Below, in pieces: positions 1-8,255 of a DNA stretch of 14,533 nucleotides (its first letter is position 1; each line of letters opens with the position of its first letter). Both the position numbers and the translations under genes were made by a program. The notes under the pieces are model-generated. The model worked only from the letters and a program-made list of their open reading frames with translations, was not told where the DNA came from and made no database searches. The DNA is taken from the NCBI GenBank assembly GCA_031411235.1, contig JANOAR010000004.1, positions 1 to 14,533 of the forward strand, read 5' to 3'. The stretch is from JANOAR01 sp031411235 (lineage in GTDB: Bacteria > Verrucomicrobiota > Verrucomicrobiia > Verrucomicrobiales > Verrucomicrobiaceae).

Positions 1-1
1 T

Positions 2-1318
2 TTTGCCGCGATTCAGAAAAAAATCACCGCCGGCGAGCATCGCCGCCGACTCATCGCTCGTGCCACGCATGGGTTGCAATGGAGTGGCTGGGGCGTGGCC
101 GCTGCGCTGGCGATTTGGGCGGGCAGCAAGGGCTTGTGGCAGGTCACCAGCGAGGGCGGTGGCAGCGTGGCCACGGTTGCCCCAATGAGCGACTCGGAAA
201 GCGCGACGAATAGCGCGGCCCATCTGCTAGGCAAACCCACGGCAAGTGGCAAGGGCGCGAGCCTCGCCACCAGCGCGGTGAAACCCACGGCTGAGCAGCG
301 CGAAGTCCGCGAGCTACGCAGCCAGGTGGAAGTGCTGCAACAGCGCCTCGACCAGCTCACCCAGCCGCAGCCTGGCGTGCAGAGGCTCGCCATCATGCAG
401 CCCGGCAAGGGCAATCGCAATGCGCTCGATAGCAAGGCCATCATCGCCATCATTAGTGCCGCGTTGCGCCCGGCGGTGGCGCGTCATCAGGGAGCCAGCT
501 CACTGACCAATCCCGAGATCATCATCGAGAGCGGCTACACCAACTTCAATGCCGCCGATCTGCCCGAGGGCTACTACTACCGCCATCGCGCCTTTCCCAC
601 CGAGCAATGGCAGGCGCTCGGCCTTCTCGCCGCTGCCGACGGCTCCTTTTATGACAGTGCTGGCGGTCTGCTCTGGCAACCCGATGCGAGCGGCGATGGC
701 AGCTTCATCGGCTACGACCCCGGCACGGATTTCAACGCCAGCGCCTACACCACGACGCTGCCCAGTGGGACGGCCCTGGCCAATCGAACCGTGAGCCCCG
801 CAAGCCCCCCGCCCCCGAGTGTGGTGGCCATCGTGGATCCCGTGACGGGTGACGGCCAAGTCATCGTGACCAACCCCAAGGCGGCCCCAGGCGAGAACAC
901 CTATGTCTGGCAGGAGAAGCTCGACCCGCGCACGGGCCAAGTCATCGGCCATACCTTGGTCGGCTCATCGACTACGCCCAGCCCCCTGTTGTCCGGCCAG
1001 AGCGGTAGCTCGCCACTGGTGAATCCCCAGCGCAGCCTCGCCGTCGGCCCCTCCATCACCGTGCCGAGCGTGCCCTATGGCCCCCAGCCGAGCACGCCGC
1101 AAAACTTCTACCTTGGGGGCGGTGCTGGCGGGCTAGGGACATTGCGTTTGTCGGGCGGTGACCTTGCCAATCAAGTCCAGTTCACTGCCCCAGACGCGCT
1201 AAAACTGGGAGCCACTCAGGTGTTATTTCTCCACAATCTTACGGGTGATGGTACCTTGGTCATTACCAACGGCAGCGTGCTGACGCAGCCCGTGCCGCCG
1301 ACAACGAGCGGGAATTAG
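2..1318 (+). CDS. Unrecognised single-pass membrane protein with coiled coil (5' end outside the window)
   Basis: The frame is open from base 2 to the TAG at 1316-1318 and runs off the left edge, so the true start is not visible; the TTG at 74 lies just before the membrane segment and is unlikely to be the start. The visible 438 residues begin with a basic stretch (GEHRRRLIARAT), then a hydrophobic segment (VAAALAIWAG) at about bases 89-130. A charged coiled-coil stretch (EQREVRELRSQVEVLQQRL) follows at about 293-349. The rest is a large domain rich in Gly, Ser, Thr and Pro, with an aromatic patch (EGYYYRHRAF), a Pro run (SPASPPPPS) and a beta-like C-terminus. I recognise no family. The order basic stretch, membrane helix, linker, outer domain resembles anti-sigma-type regulators such as the one at 8876, so a sigma factor may lie upstream, but that is a guess. 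The reading frame itself is well supported by length and GC-rich codon use. Confidence 0.75.
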   Translation, partial: FAAIQKKITAGEHRRRLIARATHGLQWSGWGVAAALAIWAGSKGLWQVTSEGGGSVATVAPMSDSESATNSAAHLLGKPTASGKGASLATSAVKPTAEQREVRELRSQVEVLQQRLDQLTQPQPGVQRLAIMQPGKGNRNALDSKAIIAIISAALRPAVARHQGASSLTNPEIIIESGYTNFNAADLPEGYYYRHRAFPTEQWQALGLLAAADGSFYDSAGGLLWQPDASGDGSFIGYDPGTDFNASAYTTTLPSGTALANRTVSPASPPPPSVVAIVDPVTGDGQVIVTNPKAAPGENTYVWQEKLDPRTGQVIGHTLVGSSTTPSPLLSGQSGSSPLVNPQRSLAVGPSITVPSVPYGPQPSTPQNFYLGGGAGGLGTLRLSGGDLANQVQFTAPDALKLGATQVLFLHNLTGDGTLVITNGSVLTQPVPPTTSGN

Positions 1319-1326
1319 CCCGTAGG

Positions 1327-1344
1327 CGCGTTCGCCAGAACGCG
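1327..1344. terminator. Hairpin just after the stop of the first gene
   Basis: CGCGTTC and GAACGCG form a perfect 7-bp stem around the loop GCCA, nine bases after the stop codon at 1318. A T-rich but interrupted tract follows (TGTTCTTTG). It may work as a terminator; the core TTCGCCAGAA may equally belong to a dispersed palindromic repeat family. No uninterrupted T-run is present, so terminator function is uncertain. Confidence 0.45.
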
Positions 1345-1407
1345 GGCTGTTCTTTGCTCATGACTTCGCCTCTTTTCCTCGTTGCAGAGGCACAGCAGCA
1401 ACGAATG

Positions 1408-1492
1408 GCCACGTTGGAGTCCAGGCTTTAGCCGTCTCTGGGGGCACGGCGCTAGCTTCCGGGAACGGCTAAAGCCTGAACTCCAACGTGGC
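1408..1492. repeat. 28-nt near-perfect inverted repeat (REP- or MITE-like)
   Basis: The left arm at 1408-1435 begins GCCACGTTGGAG and the right arm at 1465-1492 is its reverse complement with one mismatch in 28 positions. The 29-base loop is GC-rich. The arms could form a long stem in RNA or single-stranded DNA. No transposase is encoded nearby, and it lies wholly between genes, so it fits a non-autonomous palindromic repeat. A second function as a terminator for the upstream gene is possible. Confidence 0.8.
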
Positions 1493-1526
1493 TAGCCGAG
1501 CCTCCAGGCCTGCTGTGGGCTCGCTA

Positions 1527-1652
1527 TGAGGGGCCTCACAGCCTCTATGAGGGGCCTCATAGCCTCCATGAGGTGCCTCATAGCCTCGTTGAGGGGCCTC
1601 ACAGCCCTGTTGAGGAACCTCACAGCTCTGTTGAGGAACCTCACGGCCATGC
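1527..1652. repeat. Tandem array of six 21-bp units with an internal palindrome
   Basis: Units start at 1527, 1548, 1569, 1590, 1611 and 1632, exactly 21 bp apart with no spacers. Each of the six has the core TGAGGnnCCTCA (centre GG, GG, TG, GG, AA, AA), followed by a variable 9-base part such as CAGCCTCTA. The 5-bp arms are invariant while the 2-base centre and the tail change. Because 21 bp is seven codons, a reading frame on either strand gives heptapeptide repeats; the minus-strand frame at 1469-1705 (GTG start) reads units like APHGGYE and VPQQGCE. I do not call that frame a gene: it has no recognisable domain and its end runs into the inverted repeat at 1408-1492. The array starts 35 bp after that repeat and ends about 114 bp before the large gene at 1766. 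From 1653 to 1765 I see no further repeat, no convincing promoter and no Shine-Dalgarno sequence. Confidence 0.85.
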
Positions 1653-1765
1653 AGTTTGGCGATTGGCTCGCTGTTCTGCCATCCGCACAGAAATCTTGAC
1701 GCCACGCCGAATATTTTGTTCCCTGTGCAACTCTGCGCTCATTCTGCGCGGATCGACTGGTTGAT

Positions 1766-4700
1766 ATGACGATTCTTAAACTGCTCCATTTGCCGCGCTT
1801 GCCCTTGGTTTCACGCCTTTTGGCCATAGTTCTCGCTGCGACTGCCTCTGCCTTCGCCACCGATCCCGTCACCGTCTCCTTTCGCGACTCTAACCTGAGC
1901 GCCGACGAGGCGACCCCGCAGGTCAGCCTACCCGTGCGGCTCAGCTCGGCCTCGGCTGGGGTGGTGACCGTGACCGCCGCGATCCGCACGGCTAGCACCA
2001 CTGCCAGTGCGGATGACTACACGTTGGATACCACCACGCTGACCTTTGCCCCTGGCGAGATCGAGAAAAGCCTGCGCCTACGTTTTGTGGATGATGTCGA
2101 GGTCGAGACGGCTGAGGTGGTGTTCGTCGAACTCACTGCCGCCACTGGGGCCACGATTCTAAACGATCCCGGTGCGGGGCTGACGGACGTGTGCAGCGTA
2201 CAGATCAATGACAACGATGACAAGCCCTACGCCGTGCTGACTCAGAGCAGTGTCAATGTCGTTGAAGGCCAGCGCACGTTGAGTCTTTCGGCGCAGCTCT
2301 CCTGGCCCAGCACCCAGGAGATCATCATCCCCCTCATGCTCGGCAACAACGCCGGGCGCATTTATCCCCTGGCGGAGATTCCAGGTGACCTCGGTGTCTT
2401 GCCTCGCGCCCTGGTTTTCCCCCCTGGGAGCACCCGGCAGGAGTTTGTGGTCGGCATCAACGACGACGCCCTCGTCGAGGGCACCGAGGAGATCAGCATC
2501 GCCCTCTGTTTCCCTGGTTTTCGATCTGAGCCCATCACCTTCATCATCGACGCGAGGAGCATCACCCTGTGGCAAAACCTGCCCTTCCAGCTGAACCCAG
2601 GGCAAGAAGGGGCCACGTGCCGCATCGTCATCGCCGACGACGATAGCCTCCCGCCCAGCGTGCGGGCCAATACCTGGCAGACTGCTGCGATCAACCCCAC
2701 CCGCCAGCACCTTCACGCCGTCACCTGGACGGGCAGCCAGTATATCGCCGTGGGCGATGTGGGCACCGTGATAACCTCGCCCGATGGCCTAGCCTGGACT
2801 CGCCGTGACTCTGCCACCAAGGCTGGGCTGAGCTGCATCGCGTGGTCGGGCAGCGAAGCCATCGCGGTGGGCAATGGCGTTGTCATCCGCTCCACCGATG
2901 GCATCGCCTGGACGGTGCAGCACTCGCCCGTCCGCCCCAATTTTAATAGCGCTGTCCTTAATATCTATGGCTCCATCCCACGCTTTTTTGCTCGCAGCCT
3001 ACCCGCCTTTGAGGGCACGGCCTCCATTGCCTGGACGGGGCAGCAATTCGTCGTGAGCAGTCCTTTTGGCAGCATCGCCACCTCCAGCGATGGCCGTGTG
3101 TGGCAGGAGAGCTTCGAGTCTCGGGGCCAGACGACGGATATGCTCTGGACGGGCAGTGAGCTGCTCTCGCCCTCACTGTTTTGGAACAACCGAGGGCAAT
3201 ATGCCATCGACTTGCTCACCTCGGCCACGGGCCGCGACTGGACGCGTCGTGTGTCCACCCTGCCAGCCCAGTCGGTGAGTTATTCTTATCTGGGTCTAAC
3301 CCTAACATCGGGAACGATCATCAGGAGCGGGGATGACATTCCCATGGTATTCCAGCCGAACATCACCGCTCGGCTCGCCCAACGCGCCAATGCCCCCGCT
3401 GGTAGCGCCACTTGGGTCACCGCCATCCGTGGCTCCAGCACGCCTGGCCTCTATGTCGGCAGCGAGGCCTCGCCTTTCTCCACAGCGGCAGCGATTCGTG
3501 CCGATGATCATGCCTTTGAGGATGTCACCTGGACGGGTAGCCAATGGGTGGCCGTCGGCGACCGCATTGGCACCAGCGCGGATGGCATCACCTGGAGTGT
3601 GCCCAGCCAAGTCGGTGACGTGAAGCTGCACAGCCTCGTCAGTGGCGGCGGCAACACCGTCGCGGTGGGTGACTACGGCGCCATCGTCATTATCCCCGAG
3701 CCCGCTGTGGCTGGAGAAGCGGCGACCCTGGTCACGATGAATCAGTCGATGAAAGACATCATCTGGGCGGGCACCCAATACATCGCCGTGGGCAGTGGCG
3801 GCACCCTCCTCACCTCGCCCGATGGCTTGGCTTGGACGGTGCGTGATTCGGGCACCCGTGAGACGCTCCATGCCGTAGCCTGTGGTGAAGTGTTGCTGGG
3901 CCGACCGCCCGTCGAGCCCGAGTTTGATTCGTTCGGCAACCCTGTGATGCACCCCTGGGATACTGTCGTGGTCCGCACGCTCGTTGCCATCGGCAGCTCA
4001 GGCCGCATCATCATTTCGCAAGACAACGGCAACTCTTGGGCACCTGTGATCCACCGCAGCACCGCTGAGCTACGTGGCATCACCTGGACAGGACGCGACC
4101 ACAACGAAGGGCAATTCGTAGCCGTCGGAGCCGACCGCACCATCCTTACCTCGCCCGATGGCCTTACCTGGACTACGCGCAGCTTGCCCGCGCTGCCGCT
4201 GACGACGGGAACCAGGCTGGCCATGACGGGGGCCAGCGCTCTGTTGATGTCGTTCTCCCCCATTTGGTATTACCCGCAACCCATCGACCTCGGCGATACC
4301 ACGGCTGCCAACATGCTCGAAGATGTCACCTGGTCGGGCACGCAGTTCGTCGCCGTAGGCTCGCAGGATAGTGTCTTCACCTCGCCCGATGGCGTCGCCT
4401 GGACGCAGCGCAGCGTCAGCCATGCCCCACGTTGGTCATTGGACGGTTATTACTATTCAGGCTGGGATGCTAACCCGGTGTCCGACCTCAAGCGTGTCGC
4501 CTGGACGGGCAACCAATGGATCGCCATAGGCACCCATGGCAGCGTCATCACCTCAGCCGACGGCGTGGCTTGGGTGGATCAGGACTCAGGGCTGTATCGC
4601 AACTACTACCGTGGCTGGCCCTATGCCTTGAATTATGCCAGCCGCACCCGCCAAAACAACCTCGCCGCGAGTAGCAGCCTCAGCGCCAGCAGCCTTAGTT

Positions 4701-7333
4701 CCAGCAGCCTTAGTTCCAGCAGTCTATTGCTCAACAGTTCCTTCAGTAGCCTGAGCGTCGCTACAAGCGCCCTCATCTATTGGCCCTATTATCAGCAGGC
4801 CGAGACGTTGCGCGGCCTCGCCGTGGCGGGCGACGAGATCATCGCCGTCGGTAGTTTTGGCCGTGTGCTCACCTCGTCCGATGCGCAGGTCTGGCGTATG
4901 CAAGGTAGCCCCAGCGGGCTAAACCTGAACGCCGTCGCCATGCATGGCCAGCAGACCATCGCCGTCGGCGACCAAGGCCTCGTCGTCAGCAACTCGCCCT
5001 CCACAGCGCTGCCAACCGTGAGTTGGGCCGTGGCGGCACAGTCCGTCGATGAAGCCGAGACCACCGTCACGCTCACCGCCCAGCTCAGCGAGGCCTTGGC
5101 CGAAGCCATCGACGTGCCCTACAACATCAGCGGCATCGCGCAGGCGGATTGGCCCGCGCCCGAAAGTTACACGTATGACTACGGCCTCAGCAATCTCACC
5201 AACACGCTGCATTTTGAAGCCGGAGCCACCACGGCCACGCTCGAAGTCCAAATTCACGAGGACGACGTCCAGGAGGGGAATGAGACCATCTTCATCACCC
5301 TCGCGAATCCCGGCGCTGGTGTCCAAGTCTGGAGCCACAGCACCACCAGCCTCGTCATCCGCGCCAGCGACCAGCGCCCACGCATTATTCGTGAATCCGC
5401 CGACGCCATCATCCTCGCCGGGCAATCCCACACCTTCAGCATCGAAGCCGCAGCGCCCACGACCACGCTGAGCTACCAGTGGTATGTGGGGCCATATGAC
5501 AATCTGCTCGCCATCGCCGGAGCCACCAGCCCCAGCCTGACCATCACCGACACCCAGGCCATTGGCGCTCGCCGCTACTCCGTCGTGACGAGCAATGGCA
5601 ATGGCACCGTGAGCAGCAATTTCCAGCTTATCACCATTGCTCCAGGGCAAGGCGGAACCGCGACCGTAAACGAAGGCAGCAACATCACCCTGATCATCGA
5701 CGCGCCTTCACAAAGCCTCTTCATGTGGTGGCGTCAGCAAATTGGTGACGGCAGTGACACACCACGCGGCAGTACCAATGCGGACGGCAGCAGCCTGACC
5801 TTTACCGATGCCCAGCCCAGCGACTCTGGCACCTACATTTGCACCTTGCAGATCCCGTATTTCATGACCTTGAGGTCATCTATTGTATATGGCGGCTACG
5901 ACTGGAACTATAAAGACCTGCCTACGCCGCTGGAGATCACTTATCAGCTCACCGTGTTGCCGCGTGTTGATCCACCTGAAATCACGACCACCACGCTGCT
6001 AGCGGGCATGGTCGGAGTGCCTTACAACTTGGCGCTCACCGCGACGAATGCTCCATCAAGCTACACCGCCACGGGATTACCACTCGGACTGCGATTGAAT
6101 GCTGCGACAGGTGAAATCACCGGGCGTCCGATCCGTGCAGGCACTTACACCCTGGCTATCCGTGCGCGCAATTCAGCAGGCGTGAGTGCGATCACTTCCC
6201 TCGTGCTCACCATTGACGCGTTGCCCATCGCCGGTGCCACTGGCAGCTACACCGCTGTTGTCGTGGGTTCCGCTGACCACAGCCTTGATGGCAGGCTGGA
6301 CTTCACTTTAGCGCCGAGCGGTGCCGTCACAGGCAAGCTCATCCTGGGCACCGAAAGCCATTCCTTCTTCAGCACCATCCTCTTGCGCGACGGGGGTTTC
6401 TTCATCGAAACAAGCTTTGCTAGATCCGCTGGCATCGGGCGGCAGCGCTTGTTCCGCGACCACCTAGCCCTCAGCATCCGCCTAGATACCACTGCCCCAG
6501 CCTTCTCGGGTAGCTTGACCCGCACGGGCCGAGCCAGCGCACCCATGCCCGGTGCCTCCATTACGGGCTGGCGCAAAGTCTGGCATGGCAGCACCAATCC
6601 CGCTACGAGCCACGCAGGTTATTACACGGCCCTGCTCTTACCTGCCGCAGCGGCTCAAAACGCAACGCTCGATGCCACAACACCAGGAGGTTCGGGCTTC
6701 CTCAGCTACACCATCTCGCCCGAGGGCACACTTCTCGCGAAGGGCCGTCTTGCCGATGGCAGCGCCTTTGCCATCAGCACGTTTATCGGGCCATCGGGAG
6801 AACTGGGGCTCTACCAGGTGCTTGATCCACGCGGTTCATCCCTGCTCGGCATACTGGGCATCAGCGTCGATGCAGTCGAGCCCAGTGACCGCCGCGTCGC
6901 TGGCACACTCGCCTGGAATCTCGCCGCTCGCAGCACCCCCGCACGACTCGCGACTAGCCTGACCACCACCGTCGCAGGCGCTAGCTACACATCGAGCAAG
7001 GCCCAGCCCATCCCTGGCCTCATCGCCCCCAGTGCCGTCATCCTGACCCTGAGCGAAGGTGTGCTGAGCACGCCCATCACCGTCGCTATGAACCTCGGTA
7101 CGCGTGGCCTAGCGAGTGTCACGGGCAACAATCCGCATCGCGCGTGGCTCGTCTTTGATGCGAAGACCGGAGCCTTCAGCGCAGGCTTCAACCCCATCGC
7201 CAGCAAGCACCGGCGCGTGACGGCCCAAGGCATGTTCTCGATGAGTGCGAATGGCTTCGCAGGCGCAGGCTACTTCAGCGTGGTGGGGAGTCCGAGTGGC
7301 GATGTGCAGATTCATGCAGTTCCAGTGCCGTAG
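1766..7333 (+). CDS. Very large exported Calx-beta / propeller-repeat / Ig-domain surface protein
   Basis: This 1855-residue protein has a signal peptide (about 1-31, basic LPRLPLVSRLL then hydrophobic AIVLAATASAFA). Visible domains in order: two Calx-beta domains (about 33-150 and 155-292, with acidic ends INDNDD and IADDD); about 13 degenerate repeats of the type WTGxQxxAVGxxGxxxTSxDGxxW (about 312-1078), expected to build one or two beta-propellers; a third Calx-beta (1084-1200); two Ig-like domains (1208-1292 and 1296-1398, the second with DSGTYICTL); a putative-Ig (He_PIG) domain (1402-1483, GLPLGLRLNAATGEITGRP); and a repeated barrel-like region (1492-1850; GSYTAVVVG and GYYTALLLP begin two copies). 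A Ser/Leu low-complexity insert sits at about 966-1001. No catalytic motif, LPxTG, PEP-CTERM or autotransporter barrel was seen. The likely role is adhesion or an outer-surface/extracellular structure; ligand unknown. The ATG at 1766 is chosen because the signal peptide follows directly; no Shine-Dalgarno is visible. Confidence 0.9.
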   Translation: MTILKLLHLPRLPLVSRLLAIVLAATASAFATDPVTVSFRDSNLSADEATPQVSLPVRLSSASAGVVTVTAAIRTASTTASADDYTLDTTTLTFAPGEIEKSLRLRFVDDVEVETAEVVFVELTAATGATILNDPGAGLTDVCSVQINDNDDKPYAVLTQSSVNVVEGQRTLSLSAQLSWPSTQEIIIPLMLGNNAGRIYPLAEIPGDLGVLPRALVFPPGSTRQEFVVGINDDALVEGTEEISIALCFPGFRSEPITFIIDARSITLWQNLPFQLNPGQEGATCRIVIADDDSLPPSVRANTWQTAAINPTRQHLHAVTWTGSQYIAVGDVGTVITSPDGLAWTRRDSATKAGLSCIAWSGSEAIAVGNGVVIRSTDGIAWTVQHSPVRPNFNSAVLNIYGSIPRFFARSLPAFEGTASIAWTGQQFVVSSPFGSIATSSDGRVWQESFESRGQTTDMLWTGSELLSPSLFWNNRGQYAIDLLTSATGRDWTRRVSTLPAQSVSYSYLGLTLTSGTIIRSGDDIPMVFQPNITARLAQRANAPAGSATWVTAIRGSSTPGLYVGSEASPFSTAAAIRADDHAFEDVTWTGSQWVAVGDRIGTSADGITWSVPSQVGDVKLHSLVSGGGNTVAVGDYGAIVIIPEPAVAGEAATLVTMNQSMKDIIWAGTQYIAVGSGGTLLTSPDGLAWTVRDSGTRETLHAVACGEVLLGRPPVEPEFDSFGNPVMHPWDTVVVRTLVAIGSSGRIIISQDNGNSWAPVIHRSTAELRGITWTGRDHNEGQFVAVGADRTILTSPDGLTWTTRSLPALPLTTGTRLAMTGASALLMSFSPIWYYPQPIDLGDTTAANMLEDVTWSGTQFVAVGSQDSVFTSPDGVAWTQRSVSHAPRWSLDGYYYSGWDANPVSDLKRVAWTGNQWIAIGTHGSVITSADGVAWVDQDSGLYRNYYRGWPYALNYASRTRQNNLAASSSLSASSLSSSSLSSSSLLLNSSFSSLSVATSALIYWPYYQQAETLRGLAVAGDEIIAVGSFGRVLTSSDAQVWRMQGSPSGLNLNAVAMHGQQTIAVGDQGLVVSNSPSTALPTVSWAVAAQSVDEAETTVTLTAQLSEALAEAIDVPYNISGIAQADWPAPESYTYDYGLSNLTNTLHFEAGATTATLEVQIHEDDVQEGNETIFITLANPGAGVQVWSHSTTSLVIRASDQRPRIIRESADAIILAGQSHTFSIEAAAPTTTLSYQWYVGPYDNLLAIAGATSPSLTITDTQAIGARRYSVVTSNGNGTVSSNFQLITIAPGQGGTATVNEGSNITLIIDAPSQSLFMWWRQQIGDGSDTPRGSTNADGSSLTFTDAQPSDSGTYICTLQIPYFMTLRSSIVYGGYDWNYKDLPTPLEITYQLTVLPRVDPPEITTTTLLAGMVGVPYNLALTATNAPSSYTATGLPLGLRLNAATGEITGRPIRAGTYTLAIRARNSAGVSAITSLVLTIDALPIAGATGSYTAVVVGSADHSLDGRLDFTLAPSGAVTGKLILGTESHSFFSTILLRDGGFFIETSFARSAGIGRQRLFRDHLALSIRLDTTAPAFSGSLTRTGRASAPMPGASITGWRKVWHGSTNPATSHAGYYTALLLPAAAAQNATLDATTPGGSGFLSYTISPEGTLLAKGRLADGSAFAISTFIGPSGELGLYQVLDPRGSSLLGILGISVDAVEPSDRRVAGTLAWNLAARSTPARLATSLTTTVAGASYTSSKAQPIPGLIAPSAVILTLSEGVLSTPITVAMNLGTRGLASVTGNNPHRAWLVFDAKTGAFSAGFNPIASKHRRVTAQGMFSMSANGFAGAGYFSVVGSPSGDVQIHAVPVP
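4686..4730 (+). repeat. 15-bp direct repeats encoding a Ser/Leu-rich insert
   Basis: The unit CCAGCAGCCTTAGTT occurs twice in a row (4686-4700 and 4701-4715), followed by a diverged third copy (4716-4730). It lies in a wider Ser/Leu-rich stretch (about 4661-4768) inside the propeller region of the large gene. The unit is five codons long, so changes in copy number keep the frame. Confidence 0.75.
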
Positions 7334-7344
7334 CAGGGCAGGGG

Positions 7345-7390
7345 AGTTGAGTTTCCCACGCAACTTCACAGTTGAGCTTCTCCTCTCAAC
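7345..7390. terminator. Weak hairpins after the large gene
   Basis: GTTGAG (7371-7376) and CTCAAC (7385-7390) can pair around an 8-base loop, and AGTTG (7345-7349) can pair with CAACT (7361-7365). There is no T-run. They sit in the 75-base gap between the large gene and the DUF1080 gene and could be a weak terminator or chance. The short gap leaves co-transcription of the two genes possible. Confidence 0.25.
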
Positions 7391-7408
7391 CCGCCAACCT
7401 ATGCGCCT

Positions 7409-8077
7409 ATGCTCACCCATTTGACTCCACGTTCCATCATCGTTGCCGTAGCTCTGCTTGGCACATCCATCACCCCACTGCTCGCCGCTGACCACCCCGA
7501 TACCACAGGCTGGCAGGCACTCATCGCCCCGGACTTCTCCAATGTCGTCGCCGCTGGCCAATGGACGATCACCGACGGCGTCATGGTGGCCAAAGACCAC
7601 GAAACTCTGTGGACCAAGGCGAGCTATGGCAACTTCATCCTCGACCTCGAATTCAAAGTCGCCGCCGAGTCCAACAGCGGCGTCTTCCTGCGCTCCGGCG
7701 ATATGAAGAACGTGCTCTCGGCGCTGGAAATCCAAGTGCATGATTCCGCCGACGGCAGCAAGTATGGCATGGTCGGAGCCATCTATGATGCCATGCCGCC
7801 GAGCAAGAGCATGGCCAAGCCCATCGGTGAGTGGAACCACTTCACCATCACCTGCAAAGACAGCCTCGTGAGCGTGGTCTTCAACGGCGAAGAAGTCATC
7901 CATGCCGACCTGAACAACTGGCCCGAGGCAAAGAAAAACCCCGATGGCACACCCAATAAATTCCCCGTGGCGCTGAAGGACTACGCCCGCAAAGGCCCCA
8001 TCGGCTTCCAGGGCTTGCATGGTAAGGCACAAGCCCCCGTGTGGTACCGCAACGTGAAGATCAAGACGCTGGAGTAG
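7409..8077 (+). CDS. Secreted DUF1080 protein (3-keto-disaccharide hydrolase-like)
   Basis: The 222-residue product starts with a signal peptide (about 1-27, SIIVAVALLGTSITPLLAA, likely cut after LAA). The rest is one concanavalin-like beta-sandwich domain of the DUF1080 family: GWQALIAPDF near the start, YGNFILDLEFKV, SGVFLRSGD, the acidic LEIQVHDSADG with GMVGAIYDAMPP, GEWNHFTITCKD, FNGEEVIHADL, and the closing GPIGFQGLHG...VWYRNVKIKTL. These fit the family's usual order, and the length is normal for a single-domain member. DUF1080 includes enzymes that hydrolyse 3-keto-glycosides, and many members in this phylum are exported. The substrate cannot be read from sequence. The ATG at 7409 is used because the ATG at 7401 is in a frame that stops within eight codons. 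No Shine-Dalgarno is visible. Its closest functional companion in the window is the oxidoreductase at 10370-11683. Confidence 0.92.
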   Translation: MLTHLTPRSIIVAVALLGTSITPLLAADHPDTTGWQALIAPDFSNVVAAGQWTITDGVMVAKDHETLWTKASYGNFILDLEFKVAAESNSGVFLRSGDMKNVLSALEIQVHDSADGSKYGMVGAIYDAMPPSKSMAKPIGEWNHFTITCKDSLVSVVFNGEEVIHADLNNWPEAKKNPDGTPNKFPVALKDYARKGPIGFQGLHGKAQAPVWYRNVKIKTLE

Positions 8078-8093
8078 CTGCCGAGCAGCCAAC

Positions 8094-8215
8094 CATTGAA
8101 AATTGAGCATTGGAAATTGGAGACTGAAAATTAGAAAAAACCCAAGCACCAAAGGGAAGTGATGGGGCGAGCAGAGCTTGGTAGCGGCCCAATTTCCAAT
8201 CTCCAATTTTCAATG
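8094..8215. repeat. 27-nt inverted repeat (MITE-like palindrome)
   Basis: The left arm at 8094-8120 (starts CATTGAAAATTG, ends GGAAATTGG) and the right arm at 8189-8215 (ends CCAATTTTCAATG) are reverse complements at 24 of 27 positions; the mismatches are three adjacent central bases. The 68-base loop begins with GAAAATTAG, a partial direct copy of the arm. The arms are AT-rich in a GC-rich region. It begins 17 bases after the DUF1080 stop. It looks like a dispersed non-autonomous element and might also act as a transcript end. No target-site duplication was clear. Confidence 0.75.
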
Positions 8216-8255
8216 AGCCGCTGAGCCACAAGACTCTCGGCCAGTCGTGGTTTTT

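Noticed and set aside
1527..1652. CRISPR array
   Set aside because: Units are contiguous at 21 bp with no unique spacers, and no cas genes are present.
1469..1705. Minus-strand frame with heptapeptide repeats as a possible small protein gene
   Set aside because: The repeat comes from 21-bp DNA units, the frame starts at GTG, and its end lies in the 28-nt inverted repeat. Kept as a note, not as a gene.
1696..1717. Promoter TTGACG / TATTTT before the large gene
   Set aside because: The spacing is only 10 bases, too short for a sigma70 promoter.
7109..8206. A 365-residue open frame on the minus strand over the DUF1080 gene
   Set aside because: It overlaps two clear plus-strand genes and the inverted repeat at 8094-8215, and shows no domain.
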